In this document: positions 17,107-25,152 of the stretch, one piece after another | Position numbering within the stretch: the stretch's first letter is position 1 | Layout: the number at the start of each line of letters is the position of its first letter | Origin: Candidatus Nitrosacidococcus tergens | Lineage (GTDB): Bacteria > Pseudomonadota > Gammaproteobacteria > Nitrosococcales > Nitrosococcaceae | DNA length: 64,000 nt | Direction of reading: 5' to 3' | Assembly: GCF_902810445.1 (NCBI RefSeq) | Contig: NZ_LR778175.1 | Span: forward strand, 1,693,001-1,757,000 | Translations under genes and position numbers: made by a program | Notes under the pieces: generated by a model | Seen by the model: only the letters and a program-made list of their open reading frames with translations | The model's database searches: none | Told to the model about the DNA's origin: nothing

Positions 17107-17784
17107 TTAAGATTTATACATTTGCCGTTGAAAAATAGAAAAAAGCTCCTCTGAAAAAGTATTATAACGGCTAATTAAACGATCGATCTCATTTGTGTAT
17201 CGATTATAAGCAATGGCTGCAGGAATCGCAGCAAATAATCCCATCGCAGTAGCAACTAAAGCTTCAGCAATACCTGGAGCAACCATAGCTAAAGTAGCTT
17301 GATGTACATCACCTAGCCCACGGAATGCACTCATAATTCCCCATACGGTACCAAATAATCCAATATAAGGGCTAATAGATCCTGCAGTAGCTAAAAAAGG
17401 TAGAGAATCTTCTAAAATATCTATTTCCCGAGTAAGAGAAATTCGCATCGCTCGTTGGATCCCGTCTAATGCAGCGTTTTTCTCTATATTTTCTTCTTTA
17501 TAAAGACGTGTAAATTCTTTAAATCCTGAAAAAAATATCCCTTCTATCCCAATGAGTGGAGGCTCATGGGTAGACAGTTGTGTATATAAATTATTTAGAG
17601 TTTGGCCTGACCAAAAATAATCCTCAAAACTATCTGCAGTACTTTTTGCTAGCTGAAGTTCATTTCTTTTACGAAAAATAAGAGTCCAAGAAATAATTGA
17701 GATAACAAGTAAAATAAGCATGACTAGTTGAACTAATAAACTAGCCTCTAGAATTAAATCAAAGACAGAAAGATGATTGGCCAT
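17107..17784 (-). CDS. tolQ: Tol-Pal system protein TolQ
   Basis: The proton-channel partner of TolR (MotA/ExbB family). The 225 residues contain three membrane segments: ~15-35, ~130-150 (LPFLATAGSISPYIGLFGTV) and ~165-195 (MVAPGIAEALVATAMGLFAA, followed by IPAAIAYNRY), which carry the conserved Thr and Pro residues of the family. First gene of the tol motor, 29 bp after ybgC. Confidence 0.97.
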   Translation of the reverse strand: MANHLSVFDLILEASLLVQLVMLILLVISIISWTLIFRKRNELQLAKSTADSFEDYFWSGQTLNNLYTQLSTHEPPLIGIEGIFFSGFKEFTRLYKEENIEKNAALDGIQRAMRISLTREIDILEDSLPFLATAGSISPYIGLFGTVWGIMSAFRGLGDVHQATLAMVAPGIAEALVATAMGLFAAIPAAIAYNRYTNEIDRLISRYNTFSEELFSIFQRQMYKS

Positions 17785-17813
17785 TTAATTATGATAATTA
17801 TTTATCCAAAAAA

Positions 17814-18218
17814 TTAAAATAAAGTAGAAATTACTTTTTTTGGCATAGGGCAAGGGCGAAAAGTATGAGCATTAAGACAAGCTACCTTAACTGTTGCATG
17901 ACAGAGATTGTTACCCTGATCCCGTTGTATTATTGTTTGCTCAAAATACAGGCTAGCACCACCATGTCTTAAAAGACGAGTATACACTTTTAGGCAATCA
18001 TTAAAGCGCCCAGGATGTAAATACTCCAACTGTATAGTACGTACCACAAATATTACGCTATATTCATGATTTAATACATCTAAATTAAACCCTCGCTCTC
18101 GGAGCCACTCAGTACGTCCCCGTTCCATAAATTTAAGATAATTTGCATGATACACTACCCCTCCACTATCCGTATCTTCATAATAAACACGAATATTTAG
18201 TATGGATTCGCTCATCAA
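17814..18218 (-). CDS. ybgC: Acyl-CoA thioesterase YbgC
   Basis: A cytoplasmic 4-hydroxybenzoyl-CoA-type (hotdog fold) thioesterase of 134 residues that accompanies tol-pal in most gammaproteobacteria and acts on acyl-CoA or acyl-ACP linked to membrane lipids. Visible motif: VYYEDTDSGGVVYHANYLKF with the catalytic Asp of the DTDxxGxVxHxxYxxF pattern, then ERGRTEWL. It begins the tol segment, 18 bp after ruvB. Confidence 0.95.
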   Translation of the reverse strand: MMSESILNIRVYYEDTDSGGVVYHANYLKFMERGRTEWLRERGFNLDVLNHEYSVIFVVRTIQLEYLHPGRFNDCLKVYTRLLRHGGASLYFEQTIIQRDQGNNLCHATVKVACLNAHTFRPCPMPKKVISTLF

Positions 18219-18236
18219 TTAAAATAGTTCTAAAAA

Positions 18237-19238
18237 CTATCCTATTGGATTTAACCCAAAATGGAGATAAGCACTCGAAGTAGCAACACGTCCTCTAGGA
18301 GTGCGCATTAAGAACCCTTGTTGAATTAAAAATGGTTCTACCACATCCTCTAGTAATCCGCGATCCTCGCCAAGGGCAGTAGCTAAATTATCTACCCCTA
18401 CCGGGCCACCATGAAATTTTTCAATCATGGTAAGTAATAATTTACGATCTATGGTATTAAGACCGTGAGTATCCACATCTAATAAATCTAAAGCCTCTTG
18501 CACTATTTGCCGGCTAATTTGACCATTATTCTTAATATCAGCATAATCTCGTACTCTTCTTAGTAACCGGTTTGCAATCCTAGGTGTTCCTCGTGCACGA
18601 TTGCCTATCTCTAAAGCACCATTTTTATCTAAACTGATATTTAATATACGTGCAGCACGTTCAATAATTAACACTAAATCCTCAAGGGCATAAAACTCCA
18701 AGTGTTGAATAATACCGAATCTATCCCGAAGTGGGGAGGTCAGTAACCCTGCTCTTGTTGTTGCCCCAACTAAAGTAAAAGGAACTAAATCTAGTTTAAT
18801 CGATCGAGCGGCTGGACCTTCTCCAATCATAATATCAATTTGCCCATCTTCCATAGCTGGATAAAGTACTTCTTCTACTACAGAATTTAATCGATGAATT
18901 TCATCAATAAAAAGTACATCTCTAGGCTCCAAGTTAGTTAACAGTGCAGCTAGATCTCCTGGTCGCTCTAATACGGGTCCAGAAGTTTGTCTTAAATTAA
19001 CACCAAGCTCATGGGCAATAATATGGGATAGAGTAGTCTTACCTAGTCCCGGTGGTCCAAAAATAAGTACATGATCTAAAGCTTCTCCTCGTGTACGAGT
19101 TGCAGAAATAAAAATATCCATTTGTTGCCGTACTTTGGGTTGTCCAATATAATCTGCTAGCCTTGTAGGACGTATAGTATCAGTAGAACTTTCTTTATCT
19201 ATCCTTTTAGGAGAAAGGATACTCTGGTCTAAAATCAT
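18237..19238 (-). CDS. ruvB: Holliday junction ATP-dependent helicase RuvB
   Basis: The AAA+ motor that drives branch migration with RuvA. The 333 residues show Walker A GPPGLGKT (61-68), Walker B LFIDEIHR, sensor 1 VGATTRAGLLTSPLRDRFG, the arginine finger in that segment, and the C-terminal winged helix (RTPRGRVATSSAYLHFG). It overlaps ruvA by 4 bp. Confidence 0.98.
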   Translation of the reverse strand: MILDQSILSPKRIDKESSTDTIRPTRLADYIGQPKVRQQMDIFISATRTRGEALDHVLIFGPPGLGKTTLSHIIAHELGVNLRQTSGPVLERPGDLAALLTNLEPRDVLFIDEIHRLNSVVEEVLYPAMEDGQIDIMIGEGPAARSIKLDLVPFTLVGATTRAGLLTSPLRDRFGIIQHLEFYALEDLVLIIERAARILNISLDKNGALEIGNRARGTPRIANRLLRRVRDYADIKNNGQISRQIVQEALDLLDVDTHGLNTIDRKLLLTMIEKFHGGPVGVDNLATALGEDRGLLEDVVEPFLIQQGFLMRTPRGRVATSSAYLHFGLNPIG

Positions 19239-19831
19239 GACCTTCCAATAATTTGTAATGCCTGGCGAATAATTTCTGGTGTAGTTAATTCTGCAGTATC
19301 AATTTGGCGAATAATTTCGAAGGATTCTTTTGGCTTATACCCTAAATTTATCAATGCTTGTACTGCATCAGTGATAACTGAGTTTACATTACCTTGTGTG
19401 CTGTAAATTAAATTACTTCCTTCAACTGAACTACTCAACTTATCACTCATTTCTAAAATAAGTCGCTCAGCTGTTTTTTTACCGATACCAGGTAATTTAA
19501 TAAGACGGGTAATATCTTTTTCATGAATACATTGAATGAAGGTAGCTGCATCTATGCCAGATAAAATAGCAAGAGCGAGTTTAGCACCGACGCTATTCAC
19601 TTTAATTAAATGACGAAATAGAGAGAGTTCTTTTTGATTAATAAATCCATAAAGTAAGTAAGCATTTTCTCTAACCACAAGATGAGTATGAAGTGTGACC
19701 TCTGATCCAGTATCCGGAAGGGAAGCAAATATGGAGACAGGTACCTCTACTTCATAACCTACTCCATGAACATCTAATAATAAAAAAGGAATTTTCCTTT
19801 CCAATAAAATACCATGTAAACGGCTGATCAT
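19235..19831 (-). CDS. ruvA: Holliday junction binding protein RuvA
   Basis: RuvA binds the four-way junction as a tetramer and loads RuvB. The 198-residue protein has an N-terminal OB-fold (MISRLHGILLERKIPFLLLD, VGYEVEVP), two helix-hairpin-helix motifs (HLIKVNSVGAKLALAILSG; LIKLPGIGKKTAERLILEM) and a C-terminal RuvB-contacting domain (DAVQALINLGYKPKE). It overlaps ruvC and ruvB by 4 bp each, so the three are tightly coupled. Confidence 0.98.
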   Translation of the reverse strand: MISRLHGILLERKIPFLLLDVHGVGYEVEVPVSIFASLPDTGSEVTLHTHLVVRENAYLLYGFINQKELSLFRHLIKVNSVGAKLALAILSGIDAATFIQCIHEKDITRLIKLPGIGKKTAERLILEMSDKLSSSVEGSNLIYSTQGNVNSVITDAVQALINLGYKPKESFEIIRQIDTAELTTPEIIRQALQIIGRS

Positions 19832-20367
19832 CGATAATAACGCCCTCTACCTCGTTCTCGTTTTATTATTTTCTGGCTATAAGCAATTTCAGAAAATGTA
19901 AATGCTGTATGACTATGGCAAAAGGCACAAGCGAGCGCATCTGCTTCATCTGCTGTAGGTGTTAGGGTAAGTTTAAGCAGTAGCCGAATCATATACTGTA
20001 CTTGAGATTTAGTAGCATGACCATGACCCACGACAGCTTGTTTAATTTGGGTAGGTGAATATTCAAAAATAGGCAATAGCTTATTTGTTGCCGCACAGAT
20101 AGCTGCACCTCGAGCTTGCCCTAACTTTATAGCAGAATCAGGATTGCGATGCATAAAAACTTGCTCTATAGCTACCTCATGTGGGCAATACTCCTCAATA
20201 ATAAGACTTATTTCACGGAAAATAATGCCTAATCGATCAGTGAAGGAACTATTTGTGCTGGTCTTAATATTTCCTACTTTAATATAATGTACTTCATTAC
20301 CTTCAGCTTCTATAAGTCCATAGCCCGTAATGCGAGATCCTGGATCAATACCAAGAATTCTAGTCAT
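19828..20367 (-). CDS. ruvC: Holliday junction resolvase RuvC
   Basis: The endonuclease that cuts Holliday junctions. The 179 residues show the RNase H-like fold with acidic active site: D8 in GIDPGSRITGYG, E in VAIEQVFMHRNPDSA and two aspartates in TADEADALACAFCH. First of ruvCAB, 40 bp after yebC, as in many gammaproteobacteria. Confidence 0.98.
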   Translation of the reverse strand: MTRILGIDPGSRITGYGLIEAEGNEVHYIKVGNIKTSTNSSFTDRLGIIFREISLIIEEYCPHEVAIEQVFMHRNPDSAIKLGQARGAAICAATNKLLPIFEYSPTQIKQAVVGHGHATKSQVQYMIRLLLKLTLTPTADEADALACAFCHSHTAFTFSEIAYSQKIIKRERGRGRYYR

Positions 20368-20407
20368 GAACCCTAAGCAAAGTTTTATCTCAAAGCTAAA
20401 CTAAGTA

Positions 20408-21151
20408 CTAAGTAGAGGTTAGTACTTCTTGCGGGAAATTTGCATTACTGTGTACTTGTTGTACATCATCTAAATCCTCTAATGCTTCAATCAATGCCAT
20501 CATTTTTTCTGCATCTTCTACTCCTAAATCAACAGTTGTAGAAGCATGATGAATAATTTCTGCTTGATCTGGCTTTAATCCTGTTGCTTCAAACTTATTT
20601 TTTATAGCTTCCCACCCCTCTGGTTGAGTAAAAACATCGATAGAACCATCCTCATTTATAACCACATCTTCAGCACCTACTTCAATGGCTATATCCATAA
20701 TTTTATTTTCATTACAGTCAGCTGAATAGCTCACTATTCCTTTCTTTTCAAATAAATAAGCAACTGAACCTTCTGTGCCTAAGTTCCCACCTCTCTTACT
20801 AAACACATGGCGTACTTCACCAACAGTACGATTTCTATTGTCCGTCATACAATCTACCATAATGGCTACGCCACAAGGACCATAGCCTTCATAGCGTATC
20901 TCTTCGTAAGATACGCCTTCTATATCCCCTGCACCCCGTTGAATAGCTCGCTCTACCTTATCTTTTGGCATATTAGCTGCAAAAGCTTTATCTATGGCAG
21001 CACGTAATCTAGGGCTGCTTGTCGGATCTCCCCCTTCCATTCGAGCAGCTACGGTAATTTCCCTAATTAATTTAGTAAAAATTTTTCCTCGTTTAGCATC
21101 TTGAGCTCCTTTACGGTGTTGAATATTTGCCCACTTACTATGTCCAGCCAT
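20408..21151 (-). CDS. yebC: YebC/PmpR family protein
   Basis: A 247-residue cytoplasmic protein of the YebC/PmpR/TACO1 family. Members were described as transcription regulators and more recently as translation factors that help ribosomes at proline-rich stretches. The diagnostic N-terminus MAGHSKWANIQHRKGAQDAK is present, then RYEGYGPCGVAIMVDCMTDN and NLGTEGSVAYLFEKKG. It sits upstream of ruvC, the commonest location in proteobacteria. Confidence 0.96.
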   Translation of the reverse strand: MAGHSKWANIQHRKGAQDAKRGKIFTKLIREITVAARMEGGDPTSSPRLRAAIDKAFAANMPKDKVERAIQRGAGDIEGVSYEEIRYEGYGPCGVAIMVDCMTDNRNRTVGEVRHVFSKRGGNLGTEGSVAYLFEKKGIVSYSADCNENKIMDIAIEVGAEDVVINEDGSIDVFTQPEGWEAIKNKFEATGLKPDQAEIIHHASTTVDLGVEDAEKMMALIEALEDLDDVQQVHSNANFPQEVLTST

Positions 21152-21174
21152 ATTTAAGATCTTATTTGTATCTG

Positions 21175-22107
21175 TTAATTGTTAATTATAGGTGTAAGCC
21201 ATTCTGAATGAAAATCTCTTCGACCATAAACTTGATCAAAATATAGAGTCTGTAATCGTTGCGTGATAAGTCCTCTGGAGCCTAATCCAATGGATCTACC
21301 ATCTAACTCCCTAATAGGAGTAATTTCTGCTGCAGTTCCAGTAAAAAATGCTTCATCAGCTACATAAATTTCATCCCGAGTAATCCGTTTTTCTCGAATA
21401 GAAATACCCAATTCTTGAGCAAGATGAAAAACAGTATCTCGAGTAATACCATCTAATGCAGAAGTTAGATCAGGGGTATAAATGATATTGTCACGGATGA
21501 TAAATATATTCTCACCACTACCTTCAGCCACATATCCATCAGTATCCAGCAGTAGCGCTTCGTCACAACCTACAGAGAGTGCTTCCTGTAAGGCAAGCAT
21601 AGAGTTTAAATAATTTCCATTTGCTTTAGCTTTGCACATCATGCTATTTACATAGTGACGAGCATAGGAAGAAGTTTTTACTTTAATCCCTTTTTCCATA
21701 TTCTCAGCTCCCAAGTAGGAACCCCAAGACCATGCAGCAACCATTACATGAACTTTTAAGTTATCAGCTCGTAATCCCATTCCTTCAGAACCATAAAAGC
21801 ACATAGGGCGGATATAAGCTGTATCTAGATTATTCTTCTCTACTACTAAGCATTGAGCTTGATTAAGGGTTTCTTTATCGTAGGGAATAGGTATATTTAA
21901 AATATGTGCAGAACGAAATAAACGATCTGTATGGTCTTGTAAACGAAAGATTGCGGTTCCTGACTGAGTTTGATAGGCTCGTACCCCTTCAAAAACCCCC
22001 ATACCATAGTGCAAAGTATGAGTAAGTACATGAACCTTAGCCTCTCGCCAAGGCACTAAATTACCATCTAGCCAGATGACACCATCTCTGTCATCCATAG
22101 TATTCAT
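21175..22107 (-). CDS. ilvE: Branched-chain amino acid aminotransferase
   Basis: A PLP enzyme for the last step of valine, leucine and isoleucine synthesis. The 310 residues are of fold type IV: IWLDGNLVPWREAKVHVLTH near the start, LHYGMGVFEGVRAY (substrate pocket), the catalytic Lys in MCKAKANGNYLNSM, LLLDTDGYVAEGSGENIF, and GTAAEITPI for phosphate binding. Neighbours are glnE and yebC with modest gaps; no attenuator-like leader is seen in the 50 bp before it. Confidence 0.95.
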   Translation of the reverse strand: MNTMDDRDGVIWLDGNLVPWREAKVHVLTHTLHYGMGVFEGVRAYQTQSGTAIFRLQDHTDRLFRSAHILNIPIPYDKETLNQAQCLVVEKNNLDTAYIRPMCFYGSEGMGLRADNLKVHVMVAAWSWGSYLGAENMEKGIKVKTSSYARHYVNSMMCKAKANGNYLNSMLALQEALSVGCDEALLLDTDGYVAEGSGENIFIIRDNIIYTPDLTSALDGITRDTVFHLAQELGISIREKRITRDEIYVADEAFFTGTAAEITPIRELDGRSIGLGSRGLITQRLQTLYFDQVYGRRDFHSEWLTPIINN

Positions 22108-22157
22108 TAACTTATTCTCCCTTTAATTATTTACCGTTTATTCTACCCTAGAAATAC

Positions 22158-25055
22158 CTAAGCTGTGAGTAGCTTAGCCCACAGTGCTTGAATCTCATTA
22201 CGCTCTCTATCAAAGTACTTACTTTCAATTAAATCATCTTGTTCTTGAAGGCTAAGGCGATTTGCTGCTGCACGGTAAGTGCGATAAGAATTTGTAAGTT
22301 TTTGACTATCTTCTAAAGAAATTAATCCTATTTGAGCAAGTTCTTCGATGATACGGATATTATCTGGATATTTAAGTAAGCTTGGATGCTTATGAGACCA
22401 AGCAAGTACCCCATATTGAGCAATAAACTCTATATCGGCAATTCCTCCTCTACCTTGCTTTAGATCAAATAAATCAGATTGACTCCGATCTAACTCACTC
22501 TGCATTTTGCTACGCATACTACATATTTCAGTTTGTAATTCTTCTAGATTCCGTTGGCGTGAAAGAATTTTATTCCGTAGCAGTGCAAAACTAGTAGCAA
22601 GTTGTTTATCTCCAGCAATAAATCGAGCCCGAACTAAAGCTTGATGTTCCCAAATCCATGCCTGATTGTATTGATAGTCTTTATAAAATTCAAAACTATT
22701 TACTAAGAGTCCAGAAGTACCCCCAGGTCGAAGACGCATATCAATATCATATAACTTCCCTAAAGGTGTTAAGGTTTGTAATATCTGGATAAGGTGTTGT
22801 CCTAAACGACTATAAAAAATAGTAGGATGTATTGTTTTCTGCTCTCTATTTGCTAATTCATCAGTAAATGTATTATAGAGAAAAACTAAATCTAGATCAG
22901 AGCTATATCCAAGCTCATAGCCTCCTAATTTTCCATAACCAATTACAATAAAACTGCAGTTCTCCACTGGGCTATTTATATCAATATTACAAGGATACCC
23001 ATATTGATTTACTAAGTATTGCCAGCTTAATTCTAAGGATTTTTTTACAATAACTTCAGCCAGATAAGTCAAATAATCTCCAATGCGCATAAGTGGTAAA
23101 GCCCCTGTAATATCAGCAACTGCTGCTCTTAAGGCTTCCCGATGGCGAAAATGACGTAGCACATCCATTTTTTGATCTAAATCTTCTGAGGTAGAAGTCG
23201 ATAACAGTTGTTCTAAATTTTTAGCTAATTGATGAAAACTAGGTACTTGATAAAGTGTATTTGGGTTTGCTAGCTCAGCTAATAGTACAGGGTAGTGAGT
23301 AAGTTGACGGGCAATAAATGGACTAGCTGTGCACAAATTGGCTAGTTGGGATAGAATTTCTGGGTGTTTCAATAATAAATCAAAATAAATAGGTTGCTTT
23401 GCAATAGCCTCCAGTAAAGTCACAATTCGTTGTAACCCCTGTTCTGGCTTTTCAATATGATTAATTATCTCCAACAGCCGAAGAATCAACTGCTTTAACT
23501 GTGCTTGACTTCTCTTACTAAGCGCACGAATTGACCAAGATTGTTCTAGTTGTTTTAATGTTTCTGCTATTTTTGTAGGGCATAGATAATCTATTGGATT
23601 TAAGGCAATATTTGTAGAGCCATCGATATGGTATGTAGATTGATCTTGCTCTAATTGTTCCTTTGGATGGGTTTTATAGTATATATAGCTAGATGCGGTA
23701 AATAATTCCTCGAAATATCTTTGAATCTTATTCCGATGGTGATTAAGTTCAATTGAAAAGTGTTCCCAATCTTCATACCCCATCGCAAAACTTAAACGTA
23801 TTTGATTCTCTAAATTAGTAGGAAGCGTATGGGTTTGCTCATCTCGATAGGCTTGGATACGATTTTCAACTTGGCGTAAAAATACATAGGCACTCCGTAA
23901 TTCATCACCTATATAACTAGGAAGGTAGTCTTTTTTAATTAAGTAGTTCAGGATAAAAAAAATATTTTGCTCCTGTAAATTAGGATCTTCCCCCCCGTAA
24001 ATTAGCTGGAAAGACTGAACAATAAATTCAATCTCACGAATTCCTCCTACCCCCAGCTTAATATTAGCTTCATCTTTTTTTTGTTGTAATTCTCTGTTGA
24101 TTAGAGATTTCATCTCTTTTAAAGAGAGAATTACATTCGGTTCTGAGTGCGGGTAATAAGTAAAGTTATGTAAAATATTTGTTAGATAGTTTTTTGTATA
24201 CTGATCACCTACCACTGCTCTCATCTTCACCATAGCATAGCGTTCCCAATCCCTGCCTTGGTATTGATAGTAATTTTTTATCGCATCAAAACTAGATACT
24301 AAAGGGCCCGAGTCTCCATCAGGTCGTAGGCGGGTATCTACGCGAAATACAAACCCTTCAGGCGTTAAGGAAGAAAGAACACGAATTAGAGATCGAGCTA
24401 ATCGAGTGAAATACTCCTCATTACTTATGCTCTTTTTTCCACCTTGTGTTTCTCCTGATTCAGGATAAACAAAAATAAGATCGATGTCTGAGGATAGGTT
24501 TAACTCTTCTCCTCCTAGTTTACCCATAGCAAGTACTATTATTTTTTGAGGGTTGTTAGAGGAGCTACCATAGGGGATACCCATTTGTTGAGTTTGCCAA
24601 GATTGTAAATAATCTAAAGCACTATTTAAACAAGTCTCTGCAAGCTTTGAAAGATCAATGAATGTCTCTTCAATTTCTGCCCAATGGGTAAGATCGCGCC
24701 AAATAATCCGTACCATTTCTCGGCGACGAAAGTACCGTAATATAGCTATTAATTCTGATTCATAGCTAATATTCGATAATAGTTGTTCTAGCGTATTGGA
24801 ATACGTATTTGATTCATAAGATCGGAATAAATCTCCACTATCTTGTAAATCAAATAGTAGGTTAGGTTGGTGAGTACAGCTTCTTGCTACATAATCACTT
24901 ATTGCCCATACAAAACAAAGAGTTTTCTCAATATGTTGATCAAAATCTAAGCCTGTATTGCTGCCTAGTGCTTGTTGGAAACAAGCGAGATGATTTTGAA
25001 CTCGATTCTGAAGAAGAGAAGGTAATTTATGAATGTATTTTTGCCAAGCTATCAT
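22158..25055 (-). CDS. glnE: Glutamine synthetase adenylyltransferase/deadenylyltransferase
   Basis: GlnE adds and removes AMP on glutamine synthetase, tuning nitrogen assimilation in response to PII. The 965-residue protein has two nucleotidyltransferase halves: the first has MGKLGGEELNLSSDIDLIFVYP, and the second has GYGKLGGYELGYSSDLDLVFLY. Each half ends with RLRPDGDSGPLVSSF or RLRPGGTSGLLVNSF, and KLGVGGIREIEFI/KQGRGGIADIEFI mark the linker helices. Length is normal (E. coli 946). It is divergent from the copper ATPase gene. Confidence 0.97.
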   Translation of the reverse strand: MIAWQKYIHKLPSLLQNRVQNHLACFQQALGSNTGLDFDQHIEKTLCFVWAISDYVARSCTHQPNLLFDLQDSGDLFRSYESNTYSNTLEQLLSNISYESELIAILRYFRRREMVRIIWRDLTHWAEIEETFIDLSKLAETCLNSALDYLQSWQTQQMGIPYGSSSNNPQKIIVLAMGKLGGEELNLSSDIDLIFVYPESGETQGGKKSISNEEYFTRLARSLIRVLSSLTPEGFVFRVDTRLRPDGDSGPLVSSFDAIKNYYQYQGRDWERYAMVKMRAVVGDQYTKNYLTNILHNFTYYPHSEPNVILSLKEMKSLINRELQQKKDEANIKLGVGGIREIEFIVQSFQLIYGGEDPNLQEQNIFFILNYLIKKDYLPSYIGDELRSAYVFLRQVENRIQAYRDEQTHTLPTNLENQIRLSFAMGYEDWEHFSIELNHHRNKIQRYFEELFTASSYIYYKTHPKEQLEQDQSTYHIDGSTNIALNPIDYLCPTKIAETLKQLEQSWSIRALSKRSQAQLKQLILRLLEIINHIEKPEQGLQRIVTLLEAIAKQPIYFDLLLKHPEILSQLANLCTASPFIARQLTHYPVLLAELANPNTLYQVPSFHQLAKNLEQLLSTSTSEDLDQKMDVLRHFRHREALRAAVADITGALPLMRIGDYLTYLAEVIVKKSLELSWQYLVNQYGYPCNIDINSPVENCSFIVIGYGKLGGYELGYSSDLDLVFLYNTFTDELANREQKTIHPTIFYSRLGQHLIQILQTLTPLGKLYDIDMRLRPGGTSGLLVNSFEFYKDYQYNQAWIWEHQALVRARFIAGDKQLATSFALLRNKILSRQRNLEELQTEICSMRSKMQSELDRSQSDLFDLKQGRGGIADIEFIAQYGVLAWSHKHPSLLKYPDNIRIIEELAQIGLISLEDSQKLTNSYRTYRAAANRLSLQEQDDLIESKYFDRERNEIQALWAKLLTA

Positions 25056-25152
25056 ATTTTGCTATAGAAAATTTAAGCTTCCTTTAGAAATTAAGGTGGT
25101 AGGATGATAAGTATTAAGAGGAATTTCTATATCTATTAAGGAGCATTCATAT